Below, piece after piece: positions 10,667 to 21,431 of a stretch of DNA of 64,000 bases. Source of the stretch: an uncultured Candidatus Altimarinota bacterium (GTDB lineage Bacteria; Patescibacteriota; Gracilibacteria; BD1-5; UBA6164). Each line of letters begins with the position of its first letter. Position 1 is the stretch's first letter. The notes beneath the pieces were generated by a model, which was not told the DNA's origin, did not search any database, and was given only the letters and a program-made list of their open reading frames with translations. The stretch is taken from NCBI GenBank assembly GCA_937864295.1, contig CALMJA010000025.1, positions 22,944 to 86,943 on the forward strand, read 5' to 3'. The translations under genes were made by a program, and so were the position numbers.

Positions 10667-11080
10667 TCATATATATATTGTTACTCCAGGATTATTAATA
10701 TCTATACTATTTTCATATAGTTCATAGTCTGTTTTAAAGTTTCTATTTATATTAGACTTCCATATTTTTCACCATACTTTTATTATTTTTTCAGGCATTT
10801 CTCAATCTGTGTCAAACTTTTCATAAATTCAATCATTTAAAATTACAGATTCATAATTTTCATTATTAGATTCTCATCAGATAATTAAATCATAATTTCA
10901 TTCTAATAAATTAAAATTTCAATTTTTATCTAATTCATAATTATGATAAACAGCATATATTTTTTTACCATCTAATCATAAATTATTAAAATGTCATTTA
11001 GAATAAAAATCACTCCATAATTCTCAAATTAAATTAGAGTTTTTATTATTTGTTCTTATTTTTATTCATTTTATTTCCAT
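10655..11080 (-). CDS. GyrI-like / AraC effector-binding-domain small protein
   Basis: 141 residues. The segment FNNLGLDGKKIYAVYHNYE followed by DYDLIIGG-like strand resembles the effector-binding fold of GyrI/Cass2 proteins that bind small ligands. There is no DNA-binding domain. The stop TAA (10655-10657) lies inside the palindrome arm. Many glycines are TGA. The role is unknown; ligand binding is inferred from resemblance only. Confidence 0.55.
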
Positions 11081-11088
11081 AATTTTTT

Positions 11089-12075
11089 TTATATACTATT
11101 TTTAATTACTTGTTCTATTTCTATAACTAAAGCTGGATTTTCTCTTAAGAAAGCTTTGCAGTTTTCTCTACCTTGTCCTAATTTAGTTTCTCAGTAAGAG
11201 TAAAATGCACCTGATTTTTTTATAACTCCACTTTCAGAACCAATATCAAGGATTTCTCAAACTTTAGATATTCATTCATTAAACATTACATCAAAACTTG
11301 CTTCTTTGAAAGGAGGAGCAATTTTGTTTTTTATTACTTTTACAACTGTTTCACTACCCATAACTTCTTTATCCATTCAAGCTCAAGCTTCTATTTTTGC
11401 TTTTCTTCTTATATCTAATCTTTGAGAAGCATAAAATTTTAATGCATTACCTCAAGTAGTTGTTTCAGGACTACCAAACATAACTCATATTTTCATTCTT
11501 ATTTGATTTATGAAAATAACAGTACAATTTGTTCTATTAATTGCTCATGTTATTTTTCTAAGAGCTTGACTCATAAGTCTAGCTTGTAATCACATATGAG
11601 AATCTCACATTTCTCATTCTATTTCTGCTTTTGGAGTAAGAGCAGCAACAGAATCTACAACTATAAGATCAACAGCTCATGAATTTACTAATTTTTCAGT
11701 AATTTCAAGTGCTTGTTCACCATAATCTGGTTGAGATATAAGTAAATTATCTGTATCTACTCAAATTTTTCTAGCATATTCTGGATCAAGAGCATGTTCT
11801 GCATCTATAAAAGCTGCAACTCAACCTGCTTTTTGAATTTCTGCAATAGCATGAAGTGTAAGAGTTGTTTTACCAGATGATTCTGGTCAATATATTTCAA
11901 CAATTCTTCCTTTTGCATATCAACCACCTAATGCTAAATCAAGTGAAAGAGAACCAGAACTGAATGTTTCAACTTTTTGTTTCATTCATTCATCTCATAA
12001 TTTCATAATTGATCATTTCCCAAATTGTTTTTCTATCATTGCTAATGCATTGTTTAAAGCTTCTTGTTTGTTCAT
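11089..12075 (-). CDS. recA: RecA recombinase
   Basis: 328 residues, full length. Walker A is GPESSGKTT, Walker B region is [12 protein letters not shown], and loop L2 is [19 protein letters not shown]. Starts [21 protein letters not shown]. It catalyses strand exchange and would activate LexA-type repressor cleavage. A strong promoter with overlapping inverted repeats lies upstream (12098-12147). Confidence 0.97.
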
Positions 12076-12097
12076 AATAATAGAGTTAAAAATAATG

Positions 12098-12147
12098 TAT
12101 ACTTAATTAGTATATAATGAGTATATATCTGTATATACTTTTGTCAA
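12098..12147 (-). promoter_or_regulatory. recA promoter with overlapping AGTATA/TATACT inverted repeats
   Basis: On the minus strand there is TTGACA (12142-12147), a 16-bp spacer and TATACT (12120-12125). Two inverted repeats overlap it: AGTATATA-N4-TATATACT at 12120-12139, covering the spacer, and TATACT-N5-AGTATA at 12098-12114, downstream of the -10. The arrangement is what a repressor operator looks like. The RecA context suggests a LexA-type regulator, but no LexA is in the window. Confidence 0.65.
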
Positions 12148-12156
12148 AACTTTTTT

Positions 12157-12387
12157 CTATAAATCTTTTATTTTATAGTTAGTTTTAAGTCATTCTTTTG
12201 TTCATATTGCGACATTTGTACCATTACAAATTTTGCATAAAAATTTATATCCATTTGGATTTGGTCTTTCAGTTTCAACAAGTTTTCTACAATCTTTACA
12301 ATAAAAAGATACATCTCATCTATCATCTGAGAAATAATCTCTTTTATCAAATTCTTCTATATTTACTAAATCAGAAAAGCTAGACAT
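12157..12387 (-). CDS. Small zinc-ribbon protein
   Basis: 76 residues with two CxxC pairs, YCKDCRK near residue 30 and LCKICNG near residue 52, a classical zinc ribbon. The N-terminus is acidic (SDLVNIEEFDKRDYF). It lies between recA and the exonuclease gene. Similar small zinc ribbons are found in many CPR genomes, but I know no assigned function. Confidence 0.7.
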
Positions 12388-12405
12388 GTTTTTAAAATTA
12401 AATTA

Positions 12406-13014
12406 TTAAAATAAACTCATTATTTCTTGTTTTTTTTCTTCAATTTTTATTATTTTATCTTTTTGTAGTTCTATGAAACATCTTAGTGTTGCTTCTACAT
12501 CTACAAATGCATCATGTGCTCAAATAAAATATTCTCAAAAAACTTTTTTATGGAGTTCTCAAAGTTTAGGATATTTAAATCTATTTCAGTTTCATTCTAA
12601 TGCACAATAATCAACAGTTGTTTTCATTGTACATATTATTTGTTTTGGATTAAATTTATATTCTAAATTTAATCTTTTTAGTTCCAACTTAATCATATCA
12701 ATATCATATTCTATATTGTGTCAGATTATTATATCTGGATCATTTATATATGAAATAATTTCTTCAATTAAATCTTCTATAAATGGAGCATTTTTTACAT
12801 CTATATCATATATATGATGAACTTGACTAGCAGCATAGGGAATAGGAGATTTTGGATTTATAAGTATATTTACTTTTTTTTCTTCTATAAATTTACCATC
12901 TTTTATTTCTCAAAGTATTCAAGCAAATTGTACAATATGTGGTTGAACTTCCAAAGAAGAATCTTTTTTATTTATAAATCAAGTTGTTTCAGTATCAAAT
13001 ACAAATATTTTCAT
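12406..13014 (-). CDS. DnaQ-like DEDDh 3'-5' exonuclease
   Basis: 202 residues. Exo I is FVFDTETTGF at the N-terminus, Exo II is IIIGHNIEYDIDMIK, and Exo III has HDAFVDVEAT, giving the D-E-D-D-h set of catalytic residues. It may be a DNA polymerase III epsilon-type proofreader or a stand-alone exonuclease. It lies 18 bases upstream of the zinc-ribbon gene on the same strand. Confidence 0.88.
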
Positions 13015-13110
13015 TATATTTTTTTATATTATTTAAAAAATTTGAGAAAAAATAATCTCTTTTTGGTTCTTTATATATTACAAAATTGATGTCTTTTGTA
13101 AAGCTATAAA

Positions 13111-13147
13111 ATAAAAAAAGCCTCTTTTTAGGAGAGACTTTTTATTT
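13111..13147 (-). terminator. Hairpin after the sigma-region-4/HARE gene
   Basis: Imperfect stem (AAAAAGCCTCT / AGAGACTTTTT with one mismatch) and A/T tracts overlapping the minus-strand stop at 13142. Confidence 0.6.
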
Positions 13148-14191
13148 TTTTAATTGATAGTAATTTCTACCTACTCTTTCTATAGCTTTTTTATTTTGTA
13201 AATTCATATAGATAGTAGTTTGTTTAACATTTCTTATTTTTAGAACTTCTTTAGTAATTTCTTCAGTACTCATAGGTTCTCAGTTTTTTTCAAGAATTGA
13301 AGAAATAACATCTAGTACAGTACCTGGATTAAATCCCCATTCTTTTAATGCATATATTCATCTTCAAATTAATACGAATTCATTATTTCTAATTAGCTCA
13401 TTATGAATAGTATTAACTTTTACTTTTTCTTCTAACATTTGTGTAATTTTGTTTGAAATTTCAACAAAATGCATAGGAGTTTTTTCTTTTTTCATTACAT
13501 AAATTGCTTTATCCTTAAGAGTTTTAGGATTAAGGATTTTCCATTTTGTAAGTCAAACAAGATTTTCTTCTCAATATACTATATCATCAAATAATTCTAA
13601 ACTAGAATCAATAAATGTAATAGATACTGGTTTATTTAATCAGCTTAATACATTTTCAAAAAGAGAGTTTTTAGTAACTACATCTTTTTTCTTTTTTAAC
13701 ACCTTTAATGCTTCTTTATAAACATTTTCAATATCAGATTTTGATATATTTGGTAAATAAAAATATATTTGACAACCTAATTTTTGTTTAGATTTTTTTA
13801 TTTCAAAGTCACTTTGAATAATCATTTCTAAAATAGAATGATTTGCATCAGAGTCTATATTTAATTCTTTAATAACATTATTAATTAGTTTGTCTTTTGA
13901 CATAACACCTCAATGTAATTTTAAGAATTCAATAGAAACATTTTGAATTTTTGTTAAAAGAGTAGCTTTAATAATTCTACCTATTTTTTTAATTCAAGAG
14001 TCTTCAATTTGTCTTACTCTTTCTCTAGTAATTGACGGCGAAAAAGAATTACCTATGTTTTGTAGGGTTTCTTTATCTCAATTTAATCAAACTCTTCTTT
14101 CAATAACATTTTTTTCTTTTTCAGAAAGAGATTTTAGTATATCTTCAAAAGATTTTACTATAATTTTATTATTTAAAACTGCATTGTTCAT
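13142..14191 (-). CDS. Sigma-70 region-4-like protein with HARE/RpoE-delta-type winged helix repeats
   Basis: 349 residues. The N-terminal part has a sigma region 4-like helix-turn-helix, LSEKEKNVIERRVGLNG then SITRERVRQIEDSGIKK, matching the -35 recognition helix (xxRERVRQIE). The C-terminal 200 residues hold winged-helix segments such as TPMHFVEISNKITQML and EPMSTEEITKEVLKIR, resembling the HARE-HTH domain of RNA polymerase delta. No sigma region 2 is present, so it is not a complete sigma factor. It may be an accessory RNA polymerase subunit or promoter-binding regulator. Confidence 0.7.
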
Positions 14192-14263
14192 CTAAATAAT
14201 TTTAATGTTAATTTTATATAATATATAATTGCTTTTAATAAAAAGTCAAACTTTTTTATTATT

Positions 14264-14836
14264 TTAAAATGGTAGCTCCATATTATTTTTCTCTTTTATT
14301 TTTTCTCTGTTTTGACTAAGTTGCTCTAAAATAATCTCAGAGTTAGTTTTTTTGAAATCTTTTCTTATCAAAAATCATGCAATTAAAATTAATAATCCAG
14401 CTGTCATAGACAATATTGGTCAATTTCAATAGACAATATTTTGTCAAAGTGTTGATAATCAAATTGCAAAACTTAAAGCAATAATACTAAAACTTATACT
14501 TATTAATCATGAATTTATAATTATAAAATGATTTTTAAAATTTAAATCAGTATATAATTTTAATTTATCTCTATACGAATTTGATAGTGTTAATAATATT
14601 GGAATAATAAAAATTATTAAAAGTAAGTATCAAATATTTCATGAAATTGTATTAAATGATGACCAAGTTATATTATTGTCCTTATCTATTACCCAAGGTA
14701 TAAATAGGCTTATAATTCAAAGCAGACTTCAAAATACTACAATTTGGTTTTTAACTGGTAAATTTAAATATTTAAATTTTATATTTTTTAAATTACTTAA
14801 AATTACTTTTTTTATGTCTTTATTTTTTCTGTTCAT
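14264..14836 (-). CDS. Membrane protein, function unknown
   Basis: 190 residues with four predicted membrane segments (QIVVFGSLLGIISLFIPWVI, the LLLIIFIIPILLTL stretch, a Ser/Ile-rich stretch, and LSMTAGLLILIAGFLI) and a charged C-terminal tail. The start follows an AT-rich region and the stop is TAA after LPF. I do not recognise the family. It is divergent from the pilin-like genes to its right. Confidence 0.6.
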
Positions 14837-14932
14837 AATTATTTATTTTGTAAATAATGTAAAAACTTTAATAATATTTGATATTTTTGCAAATACTTTA
14901 TAATAAATTCAATTAATTTTTATTTATATTTG

Positions 14933-15178
14933 ATGAATAATAAAATCGAAATAAAAAATTCCTTTTTTGAAACTACATTTTTTATTATAAGTTTTGTGCT
15001 TTCATTTTTCAGGTCACTACTTGTTTTTTTTAAATCTATGAAAATGAAAAGTAATATTTTCTTTAATTTTTTAGATTTTATATTTAAAAAATGGCCAAAG
15101 TATTTTTGGAGTAAACCAAGTTTGTACAAATTGTTTTCTTTTCCTTGAAATTTATTTAATTATCTATTTAAAAAATAA
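14933..15178 (+). CDS. Small basic hydrophobic protein, unknown
   Basis: 81 residues, with a Phe/Ser/Ile-rich hydrophobic segment (residues 8-30) and a lysine-rich remainder containing FKKWPKYFWSKPSLYK. It includes one TGA glycine near the end and stops two bases before the pilin-like gene. An open frame also exists on the other strand; I prefer plus because of spacing to the next gene. It may be a membrane accessory of the pilus genes, but that is a guess. Confidence 0.45.
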
Positions 15179-15180
15179 AC

Positions 15181-16350
15181 ATGAATTTAAATAAAAAAGC
15201 TTTTACATTAATAGAAATAATGTTGTGAATAGTTATTGTGTCTTTAGTAATTGTTTGATGATTTGAATCATATACAAGAGTATGATTGTGAAAAATTAAT
15301 TTGATGGAAAAGTCAAATATGCAAAAAGATAGTTTTTATTTTAGTGAAAAATTATTTCAAATAATTAAAGAAGGTTGAACTCTTGATTATGAAGAATATT
15401 TTAATAGAGCAACAGTTTCAACTTCATTTTGAAGTTGACATTATTCTACTGAAACTTGATTTTGAAATTTTTGAAGAAATTGACTAATTAATACAACAAC
15501 TTATTGAGATTGATTTTATTATTGTATTAGTAAAAATACAACAAAAATGTCTGCTATTTGATGTGTTACTGATTTTAATACAAATATAACTTGAACAGCA
15601 GGTGCAACAAGAAATATAAATTATACTTGAGTTAGACAAAGGTATGGACAATATAGTTTTCAATTTATAGATTATAATGTAAATTTTGATAATGATTTCT
15701 GAGATGAAGATTGAGATTTAGAAGTTATTTGAGATGATGATGATGAATTTTTATGAGATTGACCAATTTCATTTACAGCTTGAAATGATATAAAAGAATT
15801 ATATCTTATAAGTTGAAATAAGAAAAATAGAACATTAATTAGATGGAATGTTAATAGAGACCCTGATGCTCCTGCAATTCAAACTTGTTCAATAAGTTGA
15901 TTAAATGTTATAACTTGAGATTGATGTAGGTGAACAGTAGAATTTTTGAAATTAGAATGAGTTGATTGGTGACTTGATCATAATAGTGCAGTAATTGATA
16001 CTACTCAAAATGATTGAGTTGTTGATACTTGGTTAATTGATAAACAATTTACTTGATTATCTAATTTAAATACACTAAATTCTATAATTGCCTGATCAAA
16101 TTCTAATAATTATCGGAAACCTCTTTTCCCAACTTGAATTAACGTAACAAATTTTAAAGTTTTTCCTTATCCAAATGTAGAAACAAAATATTTTTGGAAA
16201 AACTCTAATATTTCTTCAAATATATCACCATATGTAATTTTGAATTTTAAATTAAAGCCATCATGGGAAACAAGAAATAAATTGAAAAATAGTTGAAGAG
16301 AATTAAATTTTAATACTACAATTAATTTAACAGATATATATAGTAAATAA
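15181..16350 (+). CDS. Type IV pilin-like prepilin
   Basis: 389 residues. The N-terminus MNLNKKAFTLIEIMLGIVIV is a class III prepilin signal: a short basic leader, the cleavage site before F, Glu5 of the mature protein, then a hydrophobic helix. The long Gly/Asn/Thr-rich body carries acidic segments (DNDFGDEDGDLEVIGDDDDE). Size suggests a minor pilin or adhesive tip protein. Five bases separate it from the next pilus-like gene. Type IV pili are the attachment machinery proposed for epibiotic CPR bacteria. Confidence 0.85.
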
Positions 16351-16355
16351 TTTTT

Positions 16356-17231
16356 ATGAAAAATAATAAAAAAGCATTTAGTTTGGTAATAGCTATGTGA
16401 CTTGTATTGATAACAAGTCTTTTAGCATTTACTATTTTAGAATTTATAGTTCCTTTCTCTAGAGATATTAAATGAATAGAAAATTCAACTAAATCTTATT
16501 ATCAAGCAAATAATTGAATAGAAAGATGATTATATTTTTTTTCTAAAAGATCAGATTCTCAATCAAGAACTGAATTGACTAGAGCTTATTCTGTAAATAT
16601 AGATTATAAATTTTCAACAACATCTTCAGGTGTTGTAATTCCGGCTACGTGAAAATGAAATAGTAGCTTTAACAAAGATTGGGATACTTTAAGTGTTTCT
16701 GATCCTATACAACTGCTTATATGATATGCTTTTATATCAAATCTTGCAACATTAAGAATTGATTTCAGAGTTCCTGATTTAAATAATGATCTAATATTAT
16801 GAGAAACATTGGATTGAACAACAACACCTATGGTTAACTGGCAGTTAATAAGTGAAACAGATACTTTAAATTCATTATCTACAACAGTTTTTACTGCTGA
16901 TAATATTAATAGTTGAGATATGGCATTTTCTTGATTAAATGGTAAGAAAGTTAGTGATTCTTCAACTGTTTCTTTTGCAACTTTTTTTTGAACTAATAAT
17001 TGTAATACAAATAAATGTATATTAAAAATTTCTGTTATTGATGATTTAAAAACTTGATCTAAAACTATTCCTTTTTTAGAGTGGAAAATTACTACTTGAG
17101 CAAATTCTTTACCACTTCGTTATTCAACAGTCGAATCTATATGAAAATCTAATTGATTTAGTAAAAATTTACAAATTAGAGTACCGCAAGAAACAGTTTC
17201 AGAAGCTTTTGATTTTACTGTATTTCAATAA
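16356..17231 (+). CDS. PilX-like pilus-associated protein
   Basis: 291 residues. The N-terminus MKNNKKAFSLVIAMGLVLI resembles PilX/minor pilin starts: a basic leader, A-F-S, and a hydrophobic helix, but with no Glu at the usual position 5. The segment KSYYQANNGIERGLYFFSKR matches the conserved YQANNGIE-type motif of PilX/PulK-like proteins. It likely works with the preceding prepilin in pilus assembly or adhesion. Confidence 0.75.
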
Positions 17232-17237
17232 AAAAAT

Positions 17238-17283
17238 AAAAGTATCTTCATAATTTTCAATCAAAAATTATTTTGATACTTTT
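17238..17283 (+). terminator. Terminator after pilus genes
   Basis: Outer stem AAAAGTATC / GATACTTTT and inner stem ATAATTTT / AAAATTAT, followed by TTTTTT. Confidence 0.75.
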
Positions 17284-17308
17284 TTTCTTAATTATAAACA
17301 ACAAACAA

Positions 17309-18331
17309 ATGAAAATATTTACAATAGAAGAAAATGATGCTAATGGTAGACTTGATAAATTTTTGAAAAAATTATTTCCAAGTGCTAGTATAAGTTTGAT
17401 TTATAAACTTAATAGAAAAGATAAGATTAAAATAAAATTTGAATGAAGTGAAGGTAAATTCAAAAGAAGAGATAATGAATATAAGCTTCAAGTTTGAGAT
17501 GAAGTTAAGATATTTTTAAGTGATAGTGAATATGATTTATTAACAAAAAGTACAAAGGCAATTGTAGAAGCACCATTGTGAAAGAATGATAAATTATTAA
17601 AAGAAGATATAGTTTTTGAAGATGCTGATTTACTTGTTTTAAACAAACCATCATGAATAAATGTGCATCCTTGAGATCATAAAACAAAAGAAACAAATAT
17701 TATTGCACAAGTACAAGATTACTTATGAGACAAACTTAATAGTCTTACATTTAAACCTAGTTTAATTCATAGAATTGATAGAGATACAAGTGGTATTTTA
17801 CTTATTGCAAAGAAAAAAGATATTTTAGTAAAGCTTGTTTGAGATTTCAAAGATCATAAAAAAGTTAGTAAAACATATTTTGCTTTGGTTTTAGGTAGAC
17901 TATCTAGAAAAGAGTGAACAATTACTAAAAAACTTGAAAGAATTGAAGATGCTCAAAATGAAAATAAAGTTAGAGTTAGTGAAAATGGTTTAACAGCAGT
18001 TAGTCATTTTAAATTAATTGAAGAATACAATTTAAATACTCCAGAATGAAATGTAATAATTTCTGCAGTAGAAGTTAGAATTGAAACTTGAAGAATGCAT
18101 CAAATAAGAGTACACATGGCTAGTATTTGAAATCCTGTTTTATGAGATAAAGCATATTGAGATAAAAAAATGAATTCTTATTTAAGTAAGAATTATTCTT
18201 TAAGTAGACAAATGTTACATGCATGGAAAATATGATTTTTTCATTATGCTAGAAATAAAGAATTTTCTCTTGAAGCTAGAATCAAACCAGACATGCAAGA
18301 ATTTATAGAAAAAATAAAAAGAGCAAAATAG
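17309..18331 (+). CDS. RluA-family pseudouridine synthase (RluC/RluD type)
   Basis: 340 residues. An N-terminal S4 RNA-binding domain (NGRLDKFLKKLFP) is followed by the catalytic domain with PSLIHRIDRDTSGILLIAKK, containing the catalytic Asp of the HRxDxxTSG motif. VEVRIETGRMHQIRVHMA is the other family block. It isomerises uridines in 23S rRNA; the exact target cannot be read from sequence. Confidence 0.92.
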
Positions 18332-18341
18332 CTCTTTTTTT
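18319..18341 (+). terminator. Terminator of pseudouridine synthase gene
   Basis: Short GAGC / GCTC stem with A and T tracts, overlapping the TAG stop at 18329-18331. Confidence 0.7.
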
Positions 18342-18400
18342 AGTTGATAAAAAGCAAAATACTTGTATTATTAATAAAATATTTTTTTAAAAATCTTTAT

Positions 18401-19543
18401 ATGATTTGATTTATTTTAAAATTGATGCTTACTAGATGATTATCTATGAAAAGATGGAATAATTTCCCTAGAATAGAGGATGTAAGCCATATGGATAATG
18501 TTGGATATGTTCTTCATATTGCATTGTTTTTATCATATTTAGAAGAAAAAAATGGTAAAAAAGTAGATAGGGAATTTTTAATTAAAAGAATTATTTTTAA
18601 CTCTTTTTCTTATCTTTTGATTTCTGATATCAATTCTTGAACTAGAGAATACATAAAACAAATCAATGAGAATATATTTTCTCAAATAGAGAAAATTGGT
18701 TATGATTTTATATTGTCTATGGATGCACCAGAAAGCATAAAAAATGACATTAGAGACACTCTTTACAATGATAGTGATAAGAAGTTAGAATTACTTATAA
18801 TAAGTGTTGCAAAGAAGTATGCATGATTAAATGAATGTCTTGTAAATCATAAAATATACTCTGATATTTATGAAGTTCCTCTTGATCAAATAAATAGTTT
18901 TTTGTATACAAAAAGAAGCGAATTAAAAAGTCTAGATTTACTTTTATCAAGTGAAAATTATAAAAGATATTTATCACATATTAGAAGATTAAATCATTCT
19001 ATGAGATGGAGTGGTCAAACAAGAATTTTCCCAATTTCTGTTATGTCTCACTTAGTTGTTATTACTTTTATTTCATATGTTCTTTGAAAAATAGAAAATG
19101 AAAATGGTTCAAATCTAGATTTAAAAGAGCTTATGTTAAAATCAATTTATCATGATATTCCAGAAGCTATAACTTGAGATATAATAACTCCAACAAAAAA
19201 ATCTGTAGCTTGATTTGAACATGTTTTGGAACAAGTAGAAATAAAAATGATGGATGATTATATATTTTCTTATGTTGATAGTGATTACAAAGAAAGTGTT
19301 TCTTCATATATGCTTAAACCTTTTGAATGAGAATTATGAAAAATAGCAAAATATGCTGATACATTTTCAGCTCTACTTGAAGCAAAAGTTGAGAGAAATT
19401 ATGGTTGAAAAAACTATAGTGAAATATATAGAAACATCAAAAAAAGAGTGAATAAAATAGAATTAAAAAGTATGGATTATATGTTAAAAAATGTAATTGA
19501 TAGTTTTGATGAAAAAATAGATGATGTACATTTAACTAAATAA
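18401..19543 (+). CDS. HD-domain phosphohydrolase (YfbR/HDDC2-like)
   Basis: 380 residues; a possible alternative start is at 18446. The C-terminal half has the YfbR-like HD layout: MSHLVVITFISYVLG, then YHDIPEAITGDIITPTK (metal-binding HD followed by E-AxTGD), then AKYADTFSALLEAK. The family hydrolyses 5'-deoxynucleotides. The N-terminal half is related in shape (ISDVSHMDNVGYVLHIALFLSY) and looks like a second, degenerate HD repeat lacking the HD pair. Substrate is inferred only. Confidence 0.8.
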
Positions 19544-19550
19544 AAAAAAT

Positions 19551-20285
19551 ATGAAAACTTACGATAAATTTCTTGATTATTATGAAGAAGTTGTTAGATG
19601 AATAAATAGTCCACTAGAAGATGAAGTAGAATTTTTAAAAGAGGATTGTATAAGAGAATATAATCCTGAAGCAAAAACTATTTTGGAACTAGCTTGTGGT
19701 ACTTGAAGTGTAGCAAAAGAATTTATAAAAGCAGGTTATGAAGTAACAGGTTTAGATATAAATGAAAATATGCTAAAAAAGGCAGAAAAAAATATCTGAA
19801 AACAAAATCTTGTTTTATGAGATATGACAAATTTTGATTTATGAAAAACTTATGATGTAGTGCTTTGTAATTATAATTCTATTTGTCATCTATTAACTTG
19901 GAAAGAGTGGCAAGATTTCTTTACTATGGCTTATAAACATTTAAATAAAAATGGTATTTTAATTTTTGATATAAATACACTTTTTGAATTTGAAAGTATA
20001 ACTCGTGATTTTGCACAATTTTATACTTTTTGAGATGATGTAGTTTGTCTTGAAATGTTTAAAAAACAATCTCATTTTGAATGGCTTATAAAGATATTTA
20101 GTCATAAATTGGGTAGTGATTTTGAATTAATTACAGAAGTAGTAAAAGAAAATTCTTTTCCTATTTCAAAAATAGAAAAAGAATTGAAAGAAGCTTGATT
20201 TAAAATACTTGAAAAAGTAGATTATCATTATGGACAAGTTAGTGCTGAGAGTGAAAGGGTATATTTTATATGACAAAAATCTTAG
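19551..20285 (+). CDS. SAM-dependent methyltransferase (class I)
   Basis: 244 residues. Motif I is ILELACGTGSVAKEFIKAG, motif II TGLDINENML, and DMTNFDLGKTYDVVLC lies in the motif III-IV region. This is the Methyltransf_25 type fold with a C-terminal extension. It starts seven bases after the HD gene. The substrate is unknown. Confidence 0.88.
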
Positions 20286-20303
20286 GAATTTCCTAAGATT
20301 TTT
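20275..20303. terminator. Bidirectional terminator, methyltransferase / sixA-like
   Basis: CTTAGGA / TCCTAAG stem with A and T tracts, overlapping the stops of both convergent genes (TAG at 20283-20285 and minus-strand TAG at 20293-20295). Confidence 0.85.
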
Positions 20304-20799
20304 TGTTTGGATTTATAAAAAAATTTAATTCTCATCTCATAGCTTCTACATCAGCCCAAGATTTTGTTTCAAAATCAATAATTGCAACTCCTAGAGTATC
20401 CATACCTAGATTTTCATTTTTTGTAAAATATCTAAGTAATCTAGTGATGAAAGGGTTGTGTCATACTATAATAGCAACATCTTTTTTATTTTCGATTTTT
20501 GTAAATAGATTTAAATAGTAATCTAATTTTTCATCCATATGAAAATCATAAATTCACTTGTCGTAAACTATTTTATCATTTTCTGCATCTAATTGTTCCC
20601 AAAGTCATTCTAAAGTTTCTCTTGTTCTTTTTGCATCACTACAAAAAATAATATCTGATTTTATATCTAATTTTTTAAGCAATTTTTGCATAAAAATAAC
20701 TTCATTGTTTCACTTTTCACTAAGAGGTCTATCAAAATCAATCATAGGAGTATTTTTAAATCCAGATTTTGCATGACGAACAAGTATTATAGTTTTCAT
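20293..20799 (-). CDS. SixA-like histidine phosphatase
   Basis: 168 residues. The RHG motif is [12 protein letters not shown] at the N-terminus, with [15 protein letters not shown] and the second catalytic His in [13 protein letters not shown]. It is close to SixA, which removes phosphate from phosphohistidine proteins. It is convergent with the methyltransferase gene. Confidence 0.88.
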
Positions 20800-20904
20800 A
20801 ATTTAAAAATAGATTATAAGTAATTTAAATATATTTATTTATTATTATATTGCAATTTGCAGCAAAAAATTATAATTAAATGGAGTATTTTTAATATAAA
20901 AAAT

Positions 20905-21414
20905 ATGCTATACGAAAACATAAAAAAAATATTGAAAGAAAAGGACATTTCTTTTGATGAAATAGAGCATTGAGAATCTCAGAGTTGTGAAGATTCAAAG
21001 AGATTTAGAGATGAGGCTTGTCTTGAGGGAATTGGTAGTAAAAATATAGTTTTTCATGCAAAGTGAGAATATTATCTTGTTACTACGATTTGAGATAAGG
21101 AAATAAAAGCTAGAAGATTTAAAAAAGAGTTTGGTACAAAAGATATCAGATTTGCATACCAGGATGAGATTAGTGCTTTGCTTTGAGCAACTATTTGAAG
21201 TATTCCACCGTTTTGATTTCAAAATATAACTATAAAAATATTTGTAGATAAAGAGATATTTAATAGCGAATATTTTATGTTTAATCCTGGAATTTCTACA
21301 AAAACTATTAGAATTAAAACTCCAGATTTAAAAGAAATCTATCTTTCTTTAGAAAACCAAATTAAACTTTTTGAGTTTTTGGAAGAAGAAACAATATTTG
21401 AAGAATTAGCTTAA
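20905..21414 (+). CDS. YbaK/aminoacyl-tRNA deacylase domain protein
   Basis: 169 residues, single domain. HGESQSCEDSKRFRDEACLEG and the ALLGATIGSIPPFG region, along with FNPGISTKTIRI, match the YbaK/ProX editing fold that clears mischarged tRNAs (often Cys-tRNA-Pro). It lies 17 bases before the MgtC-like gene. Substrate specificity cannot be told. Confidence 0.82.
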
Positions 21415-21431
21415 TATTTAAATAAAAAAAT

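Noticed and set aside
14920..15129. Minus-strand ORF opposite 14933-15178
   Set aside because: Both strands are open; spacing to the next gene and the TGA glycine favour plus, but this is not settled.
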